Shown here: positions 1-9,612 of the stretch, one piece after another
How the letters are laid out: every line of letters begins with the position of its first letter
How positions within the stretch are numbered: the stretch's first letter is position 1
DNA from: Eublepharis macularius
Taxonomy: Eukaryota > Chordata > Lepidosauria > Squamata > Eublepharidae
Length of the DNA: 64,000 bases
Assembly (NCBI RefSeq): GCF_028583425.1
Contig: NC_072806.1
Span: 37,060,001-37,124,000, forward strand
Direction of reading: 5' to 3'
Position numbers and translations under genes: made by a program
The notes under the pieces: model-generated
The model's input: only the letters and a program-made list of their open reading frames with translations
Databases searched by the model: none
Told to the model about the DNA's origin: nothing

Positions 1-379
1 GGAGTTTAATTCCTTGTAATCTTCTGGCTTTCTTTGGCCAGACAAAGCTATTGTGTTTCTCATGAGAATTGGGATTTTCACGCCTTTTTGCTAACTGCCC
101 CAGGGGAGGAAGGGGGAATCCTAATCCTTATATCAAAGTGCCTTAGCTTGTATTCTCATTTCTGCCATTTCCTATTCATCTTTGAAGGACCTGTGAACTT
201 AATGGATCTCTATAATAAAACCTTCGCAACCAAGACCGTGGAGTACTTGCTGTGAGGGGTTTGGGGATCTATCTGTCATGGACTGCCATTCCTAGAACTG
301 ACACTAAGGACTATACTACCCTAGCCCTGAGTTCACAGCATACAGTGAAAGCACGTACACCTGAAAACATGTACCGCTC
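1..379. other. No recognisable feature
   Basis: AT-moderate sequence with no convincing coding frame, repeat end or RNA gene. It leads into the LINE fragment that follows and may be an older part of the same copy. Confidence 0.4.
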
Positions 380-543
380 ACTCTGAAAACCTGAATCAAG
401 TTCAAGTGACAAGAGATGAAGTTTTAGACCTGTTCAGGGAACTAAAATCCAATAAGTCTCCAGGTCCTGATGGCATAAACCCAAGAGATTTTAAGGAACT
501 CAAATGTGAGATTGTTGATCTACTAATCCATATATGTAACTAG
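380..543 (+). pseudogene. CR1-like LINE reverse-transcriptase fragment
   Basis: About 54 codons stay open on the plus strand before a TAG at 541-543. They include the SPGPDG motif (KSPGPDGINPRDFKEL), the hallmark of the RT fingers region of CR1/L2-type non-LTR retrotransposons. Nothing of the remaining RT, including the catalytic FxDD block, is nearby, so this is a piece truncated at both ends. The assignment to CR1 rather than L2 rests on the look of the residues after the motif and is an inference. Confidence 0.7.
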
Positions 544-1654
544 GGATGTGCACTGAGAAAATTTCCATTTAAGTTTCGTATCTGGGGCTCCCAGATGACA
601 TCCGTTGCATTATTGGTTTGTTCTGGGTGGACTGGTGCTGGCTCAGATCTAATCCATTTGTTTTTTTCCATTTTCATGAGTTCTGGCCCATTGCATGCGC
701 ACAAGGTAGGTGTTAAGACAAATGTTGAGGAGATGTGGACACGCATTCTTTTCAAGGGGGGGTTGGGGAAACAAGGTTTTATTTATGCTTAACCAAGCAA
801 AAGCCACAAATTCGTTACCAAACAGTTTCCCCCCAGTCTAAAAACCCATTGATCCAATGAGTTTCTCCTCAAGCACAAAACAGGCACACCTAACAGTGGA
901 CCCCAAAAAAGGCAAATGTCAGTGGGCGCAAACAATAGAGGGAAACTGACTGGCAAAGTAGTGGTGGCAGGCTGGCTGGCGCCCGAGCCAGAGAATGGTC
1001 CATTGCCAACCACAGTGCAGTGAAATTTAAAAGAAAACATTCTTGCTTTATGATAGTGCCAATAAATTGCCTTTGCGTCCTACTGTTGCCTGCTGATGCC
1101 ATGTTTCCCTGCACTTTGTAGTTGCTTTCCCTTCCTGCGATGAGGGGCGAATCCTTTCAGCGCTCAGGAGGACCTCCTGCAGGTCGATCTGACCGAGCTC
1201 TGTCCGGCTTCTCAGCTCTCAGCTCCAGAATTGAAAAACCTAGAAAGAGCGTTGAATATATAACTCTTCCCGGGCTTCAAAGTTAAGAGTGAAGACCTTC
1301 ATCTCAGCACCCGATTTCTTGTCACAGTGGAGAGACCTGCTGGAACGGTGGCTGGCACTTCACGCAGTGCCCTCTGCGCAGCAGCTGCTCTTTGAATATT
1401 ACTGAGCTTTTGTCCAGAGTAGGCCATGCAAACCACATTACCACGATCCTTTGCTTTTGGCCCTCGATTTATGTTCTTGACTTGACAGGGCCATAATATT
1501 GTTTCATGCCATACCCAAAAGGTGACAGAGCACTGGCAGAGAAATGCGGGGGGCGGGGGGCGGGGGGGGGGGTTGCTGCTGCTGCTGTGCCTTCAACATT
1601 TCACTCACCATAGCCTCCTACGCCAGGACTGTTAGCCATCTTGGGTAACCTGGT
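544..1654. other. No gene; G-rich simple sequence near the end
   Basis: No coding frame or known repeat is convincing over this stretch. It contains a polyguanine tract followed by (GCT)n at 1547-1586, listed separately. Confidence 0.4.
1547..1586 (+). repeat. Poly-G tract with (GCT)n
   Basis: Three guanine runs of about 6, 6 and 11 bases, separated by single C residues, are followed by GCT triplets. The plus strand can satisfy a G-quadruplex pattern. Tract length in such sequence is easily mis-assembled. Confidence 0.75.
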
Positions 1655-1790
1655 TTTAACTTGATAATGGGTCTGTTTTTACTTCTATGTATTGTATTTT
1701 AAATTGTTTTATTGTTACTATTTTGTTGTAACCAGCCCCAAGGGGTGGGGGGGGAGGTAAAAATCAAATAAATTATATTAAATTACTTCT
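1655..1790 (+). repeat. LINE-type 3' tail
   Basis: T-rich sequence ending in 'GTAACCAGCCCCAAGGGG' and then 'AAATCAAATAAATTA'. It resembles the 3' ends of L2-like LINEs or their SINEs, which finish in an 'accgccctgag...ataaataaa' type tail. No coding part is attached. Family assignment is tentative. Confidence 0.45.
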
Positions 1791-1959
1791 TCTTCCTAAA
1801 ACAGTCCAGCAGGGTGTGCGGGGGTGGGGGTGGTTTGATTTAGTTAATGGGACGGGATGAACCTCTTTCTTTTTGCTATTTTTTAATGAATAAAGATGGG
1901 AGACTGGACAGGCTTTTGGACTAAAGCCATTAACCAGAGTTGAAGGATGAAGGATAGGG

Positions 1960-2258
1960 TGGGAGATCCTCCTATACCACCCTCCACCCCCCACCCCCAC
2001 TTACCAGGCCAGTGGGGGGGAACTTGCCTCCCGGGCAGAGTGATGTACTCCTGCACTCTGCAGCAGCCCAATTTGGCCCCTTGCGGGGCACAGGAGTGCT
2101 CCCAGGGGCAGCACATGGCCTGCATGATGATGTCACTTCCCGGAAGTGAAGTCATTGCGCAGGCCAGGATTGTGTGCACACACAACAGCACAGGGGAGGT
2201 AAGTGCCAGGTATCCCACCTCCCACCAGGAGGGTAGGGGTACCTGACAACCCTAATGA
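1960..2258. repeat. Interspersed repeat with ETS/CRE-like palindrome
   Basis: GC-rich repeat with the inverted pair TGATGTCACTTCC / GGAAGTGAAGTCA around 2128-2155. It ends in 'TGACAACCCTAAT' near 2245-2257. The same palindrome and the '...CAACCCTA' end recur at 16,660-17,130 and 24,034-24,549, which makes it a dispersed family. I cannot name it; a non-autonomous DNA transposon is likely because the 24-kb copy has matching inverted ends. Confidence 0.5.
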
Positions 2259-2494
2259 AGGACAAGAAGTTAAACTGAAGTGAAAACAAGGAGGCCTGGT
2301 CTTAGCAGACTGGTGCTTCCATGTGGAATACTGATCTGGAAAGACTGTGGTGGAACTGTGCATATTGCACAGCTCCTGCTACCTCCGCACCATTTAACAC
2401 TGGATTAACAGTTTTAATCAAGAGCCCAGAAAAGGACGAAGTCTTTTCCAGGCAAGATAAAGAGTCCTGGTGCTCCCTTACTCATTATCACAGC

Positions 2495-2641
2495 TTCTTG
2501 GAGCTCTCTCAGCCCCACCCACCTCACAGGGTGATTGTTGTTGAGAGGATAATAATAACATACTTTGTAAACCACTCTGTGTGGGTGTTAAGTTGTCCTG
2601 AAGGGCGGTGTATAAACTGAATGTTGTTGTTGTTGTTGTTA
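2495..2641 (+). repeat. LINE/SINE 3' tail ending in (GTT)n
   Basis: Contains 'CCCACCTCACAGGGTG', 'GTAAACCACTCTG' and 'AAGGGCGGTGTATAAA', followed by a GTT microsatellite. This is the standard L2-type tail shared by LINEs and tRNA-derived SINEs in squamates. The tRNA head is not clearly present here. Confidence 0.6.
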
Positions 2642-2644
2642 ATA

Positions 2645-2800
2645 ACAGTGCCAGGAGGCAACTGCAGGGGAAGGCAGCCTCTATGCCGTGTTGTTGGTCC
2701 TCCATAGCAACTTGTTGGCCATTGTGTGAGACAGGATGCTGGACTAGATGGACCCCTGGCCTAGATCCAGCAGGGCTCTTCTTCCGTTCTTACAACCTGC
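2645..2800 (+). repeat. CR1-like LINE 3' end
   Basis: The run 'GATGCTGGACTAGATGGACC...CTAGATCCAGCAGGGCTCTTCTTCCGTTCTT' (quoted in parts) matches the well-known CR1 3' terminus, which ends in a TTCTTATG-type octamer repeat. Upstream 'CCAGGAGGCAACTGCAGGGGA' also occurs in the copy at 28.15 kb, showing it is the same family. Confidence 0.75.
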
Positions 2801-3419
2801 CTCCCATGATTGTGTAATTCTGGGAAGAGCTAATAGGGGTTTGTTCAGTTTACGAATAAAACCAGGGACCAGTTCCTGGATAAATGTGGGGTTCGGATCT
2901 AGGCTTGCCAAGTTTCCACTGGTAGCAGACCCTTCCCACCACTGCTTAGTTGGAAGGCAGGAGAAAAATGGGTGGGAATTGTGAAGGGAAATTATCAGTA
3001 TGACCAGAAGTGGTGATGCTCTAGCAACACTCACTATGTCGCCAGTGAGGTCCCCACCAGCCTCTCCCCAGTTGCCAGCCTCGTGCTGGCAACCCTATTT
3101 TTATCACACATTCAGCTGTACATGCATTGACCGTAACATGGTTACTCAACAAACATATAAAGAACAATCAAGACAAGTGCACACGGCACACAGATTTTAT
3201 GTGCTTCCACTGCAACTTGTGAACTGTTTTAGGTCCAAAGAGCCGGTTCTGGGAGTAATGCAGATTTGATAAAGTGGCCCCAAATTAACAACCAAAGAGT
3301 ACATATGACCACAAATAGGTGAATATTTTTTTACAAATGTATTGTTTGGTTTGCCATTTTAAAACAATGAATGCATTCGGGAGGGACAGCTGTGCTGTGA
3401 CCCCAAGCACCTGTCGTCA
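2801..3419. other. Non-coding; small repeat with inverted ends
   Basis: A short interspersed repeat lies at about 2901-3097: it opens with AGGCTTGCCAAGT and closes with GCTGGCAACCCT, which are imperfect inverted ends like those of the 24-kb repeat. The rest shows nothing recognisable. Confidence 0.4.
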
Positions 3420-5110
3420 ACTGCCCTCCTCTTGCATCTGCAGAGGCACCACCCGAGCCTGCTGCCTCTGGAGCAACGTGAGTCATCTGGTGGGCGGAAG
3501 AGGACGGCTCCTGATCAGAAAGAAGCGGGAGGGTCACGGGAGTGCACCCAAAGCAAGAAGCCTTGCTCCGAGGGTGCTGCGTGTGGGAGTGGAACATCCA
3601 GGCAGGCTGCCTTGCAGGAGGTTGTCCCCTCGGGGTCGGGGATGGTGCCTATCAAAAGAGTCAGGGGGAGGGCTCAGGAGGCGGGCACTCGTGTGCTGGT
3701 GGAGACAATTGCCCTGGAAGGACACCCTTTGTCTACTGTGGACGGTGTGGGCTTTCAGAGGCTGCTGCATCATTTCACCCCTGGTTCATAATGCCATCAT
3801 GGTGGACTATTGGCTGGCAAGTCATCCCTGCCCTCTACTGCAGTGTGTGAGAGATGGTTGCTCAGAAGCTGTCGTGTGTCAAACGTCGTACCATGCACTT
3901 CACGGCAGATATGTGCAGCGGCTGCCATCATGGCTACCTTGCCCTCACTGCCCATTGGTGGCAACTGGAGGACCTCCGCTACCCTAGGGAAACACCAGGG
4001 CCCTGGGGAGTGGTGCTGCCCTTGCAGCCGGGGTACAGAGTGTTTATGCTCCAGGCACGGGGGATGGATGATGATCACACAGGGAGGAACATCGCTGCCA
4101 TGATGAAGGCTGGGCTGAGGGAGTGGCCGCCCGGGGGTGATTTTGTCCGTGGCATCATGGTCACCGATGTGGGAAGCAACATGCTTGCAGCCCTGAGAGA
4201 GGCATCCCTCAATGGCCTTGTCTGCCTGGCGCATATGCTGCACCTGATCATGGCGGATGCTCTTGGGCTAGGTAGCAAGGTCAAGGCCACCTGGGACCAG
4301 GCAGGGCCGGATCTACAGTTGCCAGCGCCCAGGGCAACCGTAGTCAGGCTCCTGGCACTGCGTGATGACGTCACTCCTGTGACATCATCACGCTGGGGCA
4401 CCCCCCACCCCCGCAGCAAGCCAGCTGTCCTGGCGCGCCGTGGAGCTGGCAGCAGTGCGAGTGGCTTGGAGGCTGCCAGCGCCGTTCACCTGCCCCGTAT
4501 GACAAGGGGTGGCCGGCTTGCCGCGCGCCCCTTGTCCTGGGGAAAGGCAAAAGGCAGCGCGGGTGGCTGGGTGGCCGCCCGCGCCGTTCGCCTTTCCCCA
4601 GGCGGGCTCCCGGGGCTGGCAGCACGCTCCTGGGGCTGGCAACTGCGCCCGGCACCCCCTCTTTGGCGGCGCCGGGGGCAGACTACCCCCTGCCCCCCCT
4701 GTCGATCTGGCCCTGGGACCAGGCAATGTTGTCTATGCATGACTTATTGGACAACTGCCAGCGTCTGGCTTCACACTTCTCCCGCAGTGTGAAGTCTTTG
4801 TGTGAGCTGCTCCAGAGGCAGGGGGAGGGGGGCAATCCCGAGAACTACCTCTACCAGGACACACCCACCTGCTGGAACTCCACCTATGACATGGCTAGTC
4901 ATCTGGTGGAGCAAAATAACCCAGTCCATCATGGTGTCCGTGGCTATTATGTGGGAGGGAGAGGAGGTCAGCGTCAGCTATGCAGACTGGTTGGCCCTCT
5001 CCTAGATGGTCCATGTCCTTAAGCCCTTTAAGCACACCACTGAGCTCCTATGCTGGTACCAGTCCAGTCTGGGACAGGCCATCCCCCTGATATACAGGCT
5101 GGCAGGCATG
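3420..5110 (+). pseudogene. Decayed hAT / ZBED-type transposase
   Basis: Pieces of a hAT transposase are spread over several frames. A block near 3690-3790 (ETIALEGHPLSTVDGVGFQ) matches the region before the first catalytic domain. Residues around 4060-4260 (DDDHTGRN, IMVTDVGSNM, CLAHMLHLI) correspond to the RNase H-like core with its Asp and 'CxxH' Cys/His. Sequence from 4735 (DLLDNCQRLASHFSRSVKSL, then DTPTCWNSTYDMASHLVEQ) is the conserved 'TRWNSTY' block, and around 5006-5100 a third frame continues (LKPFKHTTELLCWY). Frameshifts and a 414-bp MITE insertion break it, so it is inactive. Whether it came from a free transposon or a domesticated ZBED-like gene cannot be decided; there is no visible BED finger or hAT dimerisation end. 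Confidence 0.75.
4302..4715. mobile_element. hAT MITE inside the hAT-like transposase
   Basis: A 414-bp GC-rich insert whose ends are 15-bp imperfect inverted repeats (CAGGGCCGGATCTAC left; the complement of the right end reads CAGGGCCAGATCGAC; 13 of 15 match). It is flanked by a perfect 8-bp duplication GGACCAGG at 4294-4301 and 4716-4723. CAGGG ends plus an 8-bp duplication are diagnostic of hAT elements. An internal inverted pair (TGATGACGTCAC / GTGACATCATCA) lies at 4361-4391. It has no coding capacity and interrupts the transposase reading frame, so it arrived later. Confidence 0.85.
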
Positions 5111-5129
5111 ATTCTGTTCCGTAACTCTG

Positions 5130-5350
5130 CTGTCCTGGGGTGAGAGAGACACCCTCCAGGCATTTAGAATTTCCTCCTCCCAGGGGGGAAGCGTCCGTCC
5201 ATCCCACCCTCCCATGCACGTCCCAGGGTGAGGGAGACGGCTCCCCTGGGCATGTAGAATGTCCGTCTGTCCGTCCCACCCTCCCATGCACATCCTGGGG
5301 TGAGGGAGACGCCCCCCTGGGGCATTTAGAATATCCTCCCCCGAAGGGGA
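5130..5350 (+). repeat. Short tandem duplication, ~75-85 bp units
   Basis: Three units begin with TGAG(A/G)GAGAC at about 5142, 5227 and 5301 and contain GGCAT(T/G)TAGAAT near their middles. Unit spacings are about 85 and 74 bp. The sequence is non-coding and directly follows the transposase remnant. Confidence 0.65.
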
Positions 5351-6029
5351 GTGCTGCCACATACGGCGAGTGGGTTCTCTCGGAAGCTGCCACTCCTTTG
5401 CAGGTGGGACGGGCATTAATTCACTTTTGCTGCCTTGCTGTCTCCGTCTCTCTTTCTCACCGAGCCGGGGCAGGGGTCCCATTGGTGATGACACATCTGG
5501 CAGGTGGATTCTCTCTGTGGCCGCTCCATTCTGTTCACGTCTCTAGGCGGTAGGGATGCCTGCCCAGGAGCGGGAATCAGTTCAGGGTCCCCCAAAGAGG
5601 CTACTCTTGGCACATGGATACATAGTGGTTCTCTTCCAGGCATGGCCGATGGATGAGGATCACACATGGAATAACATGTACAAACCGAAGAGGGTAAGGC
5701 ACCCACCTGTCCTGCCATGGCCCGCAGGTGGGTTCTCATCAGCCACCACCAGTCCTCTTCAGAACGAGGGCTGGGCATTTTTCCTATCCTCGATGCTTCT
5801 CCCCTAATAAATGTGGGACGGCATCCATAGGTGCTGCCATGTCCGTAAGGTGGGTTCTGCAGACAGGCCCCCTGTAAAAATGGGTCTTAGAGTAACCTTC
5901 ACCCAAGAGAGGGAGACATTCGTCCATCCGTTCATTCCCTGCCACCACATGCAGTGAATACAGACTAACAAAGCTAACACCTCTGGATCTCCCCTCAAAG
6001 AGGGGGAGACGTCCATCACTGCCGCATAT
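5351..6029. other. Non-coding; partial echo of the hAT-like core
   Basis: No gene seen. At 5640-5697 a stretch reading CCGATGGATGAGGATCACAC resembles 4058-4095 of the transposase remnant (GGGATGGATGATGATCACAC), suggesting a duplicated fragment of the same element. Confidence 0.45.
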
Positions 6030-7000
6030 CCAGCAGGCATGATATGGTGGGCACCCTTGAGAGCACAAGGGAGGTGCGGGCCACCCCCACCCCTGAGCCC
6101 ATTGCCCACGGGGGGGGGGGGGCAGAAGGCAGGCGGTTGGCTCCGTAGACCACCTCCAAGCCCACAAGGAGGGGTGGCCACCGAGAGAATCCACACACCA
6201 TACATGGTGGGCACCCCTGAGGGCACAAGGGGGTGTGGGCCACCCCCACCCCCAAGTGTGTTGCCCATGGAGGGCAGAAGGGAGGCGGTTGGCTCTGCTG
6301 ACCACCTCCTGGGCCTGCAAGGAGGGGCGGCCACCAAGGGAACCCACATGCCGTATATGGTGGGCGCCCCTGAAGGCACAAGGGAGGTGTGGGCCACCCC
6401 ACCCCCGAGCCCGTTGTCCATATGGTGGGGCAGAAGGGAGGCGGTTTGCTCCGTAGACTGCCTCCCAGGCCCACAAGGAGGCGCAACTACCGAGAGAATC
6501 CACACACCATACATGGTGGGCACCCCTGAGGGCACAAGGGGGTGCGGGTCACCCCCACTCCAAAGCCTGTTGCCCATGGAGGGCAGAAGGGAGGTGGTTG
6601 TCTCTGCTGACCACCTCCTGGGCCTGCAAGGAGGGGCAGCCACCAAGAGAACCCACACGCCGTATACAGTGGGTGCCCCTGAGGGCACGAGGGAGGTGTG
6701 GGCCACCCCACCCCCGAGCCTGTTGTCCACAGGGGGAGGAGGGCAGAAGGGAAGCAGTCGGCTCTGCTGACCACCTCCTGGGCCTGCGAGGAGGGATGGC
6801 CACCAACAAAACCCACATGCCGTATTTAGGGGCCACCCGTTAGGGCACAAGGGGGTGTGGGCCACCCCCACCCCTGAGCTCATTACCTACAGGGGGCAGA
6901 AGGGAGGCTGACTGCCTCCCAGGTCCATGAGGAGGGGCGGCCACCAACAAAACCCACACGCCATCTCTGGTGGGCGCCCCTTAGGGCTCATCTTGGGATG
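6030..7000. repeat. Tandem array of ~155-bp GC-rich units (7 copies)
   Basis: The phrase GTGGGC(A/G)CCCCTGAGGGCAC recurs near 6048, 6206, 6360, 6515, 6669, 6830 and 6972, giving spacings of about 158, 154, 155, 154, 161 and 142 bp. Odd and even units differ consistently (GGGGTGTGGGCCACCCCCA versus GGAGGTGTGGGCCACCCCA), so the real period is a dimer of about 309 bp. Because 309 is divisible by 3, long open frames appear on both strands (243 codons plus, 359 minus). Their products are low-complexity Gly/Pro repeats and I do not regard them as genes. Confidence 0.85.
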
Positions 7001-7205
7001 AATGGTGGGCTTTTGGAGAAACATCCAGCTCCTCCTCCACATCCCAAACTCTTGGGACTGTCCCTGCCTGCTGTCCACCCCTCACTCCATTTTCCTGGCC
7101 TGGCTCCACACCACAGCCGGTCCTTCATTCTCCTCTAATCCAGCAACTCTGGTCCCCGTTTCAGTCATGCACTTGGGCAGCTCTTCCCTTCCCACCCTTT
7201 CCGTT
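7001..7205. other. Flank of Gypsy copy A; nothing recognised
   Basis: C/T-rich unique-looking sequence between the tandem array and the LTR. The five bases next to the LTR (CCGTT) should be one half of the target duplication, but the partner end of the element is missing. Confidence 0.4.
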
Positions 7206-7627
7206 TGTCAGAACCGTGGCTAGATAATATCCTTACTCCAGTCTGCCTTCTGCAATTAGACAATAGTCCATTGTTTCCAAAAAGCATTTAATGAAGAAAA
7301 AGATCATTATAGTCCACAGGCCTGAATGCAATATTCAGGTTGGTACATATGCATTGTTACCAATGACTAGCAAAGCATGAGGTACAAAGTAACAGATCAC
7401 AGATGGCCCAACCTCCCCCCATAGTTCTCAAAACATTCTTTGAAGTCAGGATAGCGAAAGTTCCCAAGGCCGGTTCTTGGTGGAACGTCGGTAGCCAAAA
7501 CAATCCTCTTCTGTGAGATAGCTGCCTGGGAACCTTGGCACCTGGGGAGAAAGCACTTAAACACTGAAAGGATTAAAGATGGAGTCGGTTAAGCGAAGCA
7601 GCACAACACAGCATTCTGAACCTGACA
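7206..7627 (-). mobile_element. 3' LTR of chromovirus copy A
   Basis: On the minus strand this reads TGTCAGGTTCAG...GGTTCTGACA, about 422 bp, with TG...CA ends. It aligns by eye with the 418-bp LTRs of copy B at 37,827 and 43,758 (shared GTTCAGA/GTTCTGA, TTTGAGAACT(A/G)TGGGGGGAGG, ATTGGTAACAA/ATTCGTAACAA). Only this LTR of copy A survives in the window; the element's 5' end is missing beyond 11.27 kb. Confidence 0.85.
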
Positions 7628-7643
7628 TTCTGCCCCCTCTAAG
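7628..7643 (-). other. Polypurine tract of copy A
   Basis: Minus-strand CTTAGAGGGGGCAGAA sits directly against the LTR start and overlaps the end of pol. Copy B has the same tract (TTTAGAGGGGGCAGAA at 43,742-43,757). It is the expected plus-strand primer for reverse transcription. Confidence 0.8.
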
Positions 7644-9365
7644 ATGCTTCCCCCCCAGGTTTATGTGGATAACGAGAATGAAAGGATTTAACTAGTCTAG
7701 GAGCGTGTACATGTACAGAATTCACCCACTCATCGAACCCAGAGTCAAAGTCCTTCCATCTGATGAGATAAAACAATTGATTACGTTTTACTTTAGAGTC
7801 TAATATTTGTTGAACTTCATAGTGGGTTTGATCATCGATTAATGTAGGGATGGGAGGGGCACGGGTGTGCCACTGGTCTGCAGGAGGGGCTTTCTTCAAT
7901 AAACTGACATGGAAGGTATCATGTACGTGGCGTAGATTCTTTGGTAAATTTAATGCAACAGTCGCTTTGTTGATTACTTTGCGAACAGGAAAAGGTCCCA
8001 GGTACTTTAATGCGAGCTTGCGGCTGGTTTGGGTTACTTTCAGATTCTTCGTGGAAAGATAAACAAGGTCGCCTGGTTGTAAATCCCATTCCGCCGCACG
8101 GTGGCAGTCGGCGTACTTTTTATAATCCTGTTTGGCTTTGTCGAGGTGCTTTTTGATTTGAGTCCATTGTTGAGCTGCTTCCCCCCACCATTCGGTGACG
8201 TCTTTGGAAGCTGTAGTAGGAGGGGGGAGCGCTTCAAACGGAAATGGTTTGAAGTGGAAGCCATAGACGACTTTGAAGGGAGTTTCTCCCGTGGAAGCAT
8301 GGACGCTGTTATTATATGAGAATTCTGCCAAGGGTAGCAAGTCAAACCAATTATCTTGTTGGAAATTAATGTAACAACGGAGAAATTGCTCTAATATCTG
8401 ATTAGTTTTTTCTGATTGTCCGTCTGTTTCTGGGTGATGGCTTGAACTGAGACCTTGTTCAATACCCAGCAGTTGTAACAGCTCCCGCCAGAAGTTGGCA
8501 ACGAATTGTCCGCCGCGATCTGAGATCACCTTTGATGGAAAAGAATGTATTTTTACAATATTTTTGATAAAAATATCAGCCAGTTTTCTAGCGGAAGGAA
8601 TTGTGGTGCACGGTATGAAATGAGCTTGCTTGGAAAACAGATCAACCACGACTAAAATACAATTATGCCCTTTTGAGGGGGGTAAGTCAGTGATAAAGTC
8701 CATAGAGATTGTTTCCCATGGTCTATTGGGCGTTTCTAATGGTTGCAAGAGTCCTGGGGGTTTGCCCTTTCGGGATTTGGCGCTGAGACAGATGGGGCAA
8801 GACGCAACATATTGGGAAATGTCCTTGCGCATGCCCGGACACCAAAATTGGCGTTGCACTAAGTGAAGCGTTTTTAAGTACCCGTAGTGCCCCGCCGTGG
8901 GGGCATCATGACAACGGTGTAAAACTTCTTTTCGCAAACTTTTGGGTACATAGAAGCGATCTCCCCAAAGCCATTCCCCTTGGGCGGACTGTTGCAGCTT
9001 GTCTTTGGGCGCCTCCCCCCCCTCCTTTTCCACTTCCGCTTTCAGCTTCTCTCTCCATCCCTGGTCGGGTTGACGGGAGGAGTTTGTGCGGCTGCGACTG
9101 GTCACCACGCCCCCTAATTGCGTAGGTGAAAAGACTGTGTCAATTGTCTCCTCTCTTTTGCTTTTGTGTTGGGGCATGCGCGATAGAGCGTCTGCCAAGA
9201 AATTAGTTTTGCCCGGGAGAAAGTTTAATGTGAAGTTGAATTTGGAGAAAAATTCCGCCCATCTCAGTTGTTTGGCGTTTAACCTGCGAGGGCTGCGAAG
9301 GGCCTCTAGATTCTTATGGTCCGTCCAGACTTCGAACGGATGACGGGCTCCTTCTAACCAATGTC
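7639..9365 (-). CDS. pol: Chromovirus copy A pol, C-terminal part: end of RNase H, integrase, chromodomain
   Basis: Open for more than 519 codons without a stop; the frame continues upstream to the PLE insertion at 9366-9379. In order: tail of RNase H and the ADALSRMPQ linker; the integrase HHCC zinc finger (HRCHDAPTAGHYGYL ... CPICLSAK); the DDE core with Asp in SMDFITDLPP, Asp in VISDRGGQF and Glu in DGQSEKTNQ; then an SH3-like tail and a C-terminal chromodomain (YEVQQILDSK ... YLIRWKDFDSGFDEWV), ending in PGGEAS. The chromodomain marks a chromovirus of the Tf1/sushi type, whose integrase is tethered to modified histones. The start is not a true start; the protein is made by cleavage of a polyprotein. 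This half is the best-preserved coding sequence of any LTR element here. Confidence 0.88.
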
Positions 9366-9612
9366 TCCAGTTAGTGAGAAATCAAAAAGAGTCCAGTAGC
9401 ACCTTTAAGACTAACCAATTTTATTTTATTGTAGCATAAGCTTTCGAGAATCAAGTTCTCTTCATCAGAGGATCTGATGAAAAGAACTTGATTCTCGAAA
9501 GCTTATGCTACAATAAAATAAAATTGGTTAGTCTTAAAGGTGCTACTGGACTCTTTTTGATTTTGCTACTACAGACTAACACGGCTAACTCCTCTGGATC
9601 CAGTTAGTGAGA
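9366..9612. mobile_element. PLE-derived inverted dimer (fold-back) with 14-bp target duplication
   Basis: A 219-bp insert (9380-9598) splits the RNase H region of copy A and is flanked by a perfect direct repeat TCCAGTTAGTGAGA (9366-9379, 9599-9612). It is two copies of one 3'-terminal sequence in head-to-head orientation, with arms of roughly 90 bp meeting around 9470. The right arm alone carries the extra terminal segment (CTACTACAGACTAACACGGC). The same sequence lies downstream of the GIY-YIG ORF at 62.6 kb, which identifies it as a Penelope-like element end. Both arms contain hammerhead-like cores (CTGATGA ... GAAA). Confidence 0.85.

Noticed and set aside
2608..2641. (GTT)n repeat as an independent microsatellite locus
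   Set aside because: It is the ordinary 3' tail of the LINE/SINE directly before it.
3319..3987. A 222-codon frame at 3.3-4.0 kb as an intact gene
   Set aside because: The recognisable transposase pieces are in other frames; this frame carries no hAT motif over most of its length.
4304..4712. A 13-bp target duplication (CTGGGACCAGGCA) around the insert in the transposase
   Set aside because: Part of the 13 bases belongs to the element's own CAGGG/CCCTG ends; correcting for that leaves the 8-bp GGACCAGG typical of hAT.
5804..6883. A 359-codon open frame on the minus strand and a 243-codon one on the plus strand
   Set aside because: Both lie in the ~155-bp tandem array; the dimer period is a multiple of three and the products are repetitive low-complexity chains. 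No domain is seen.
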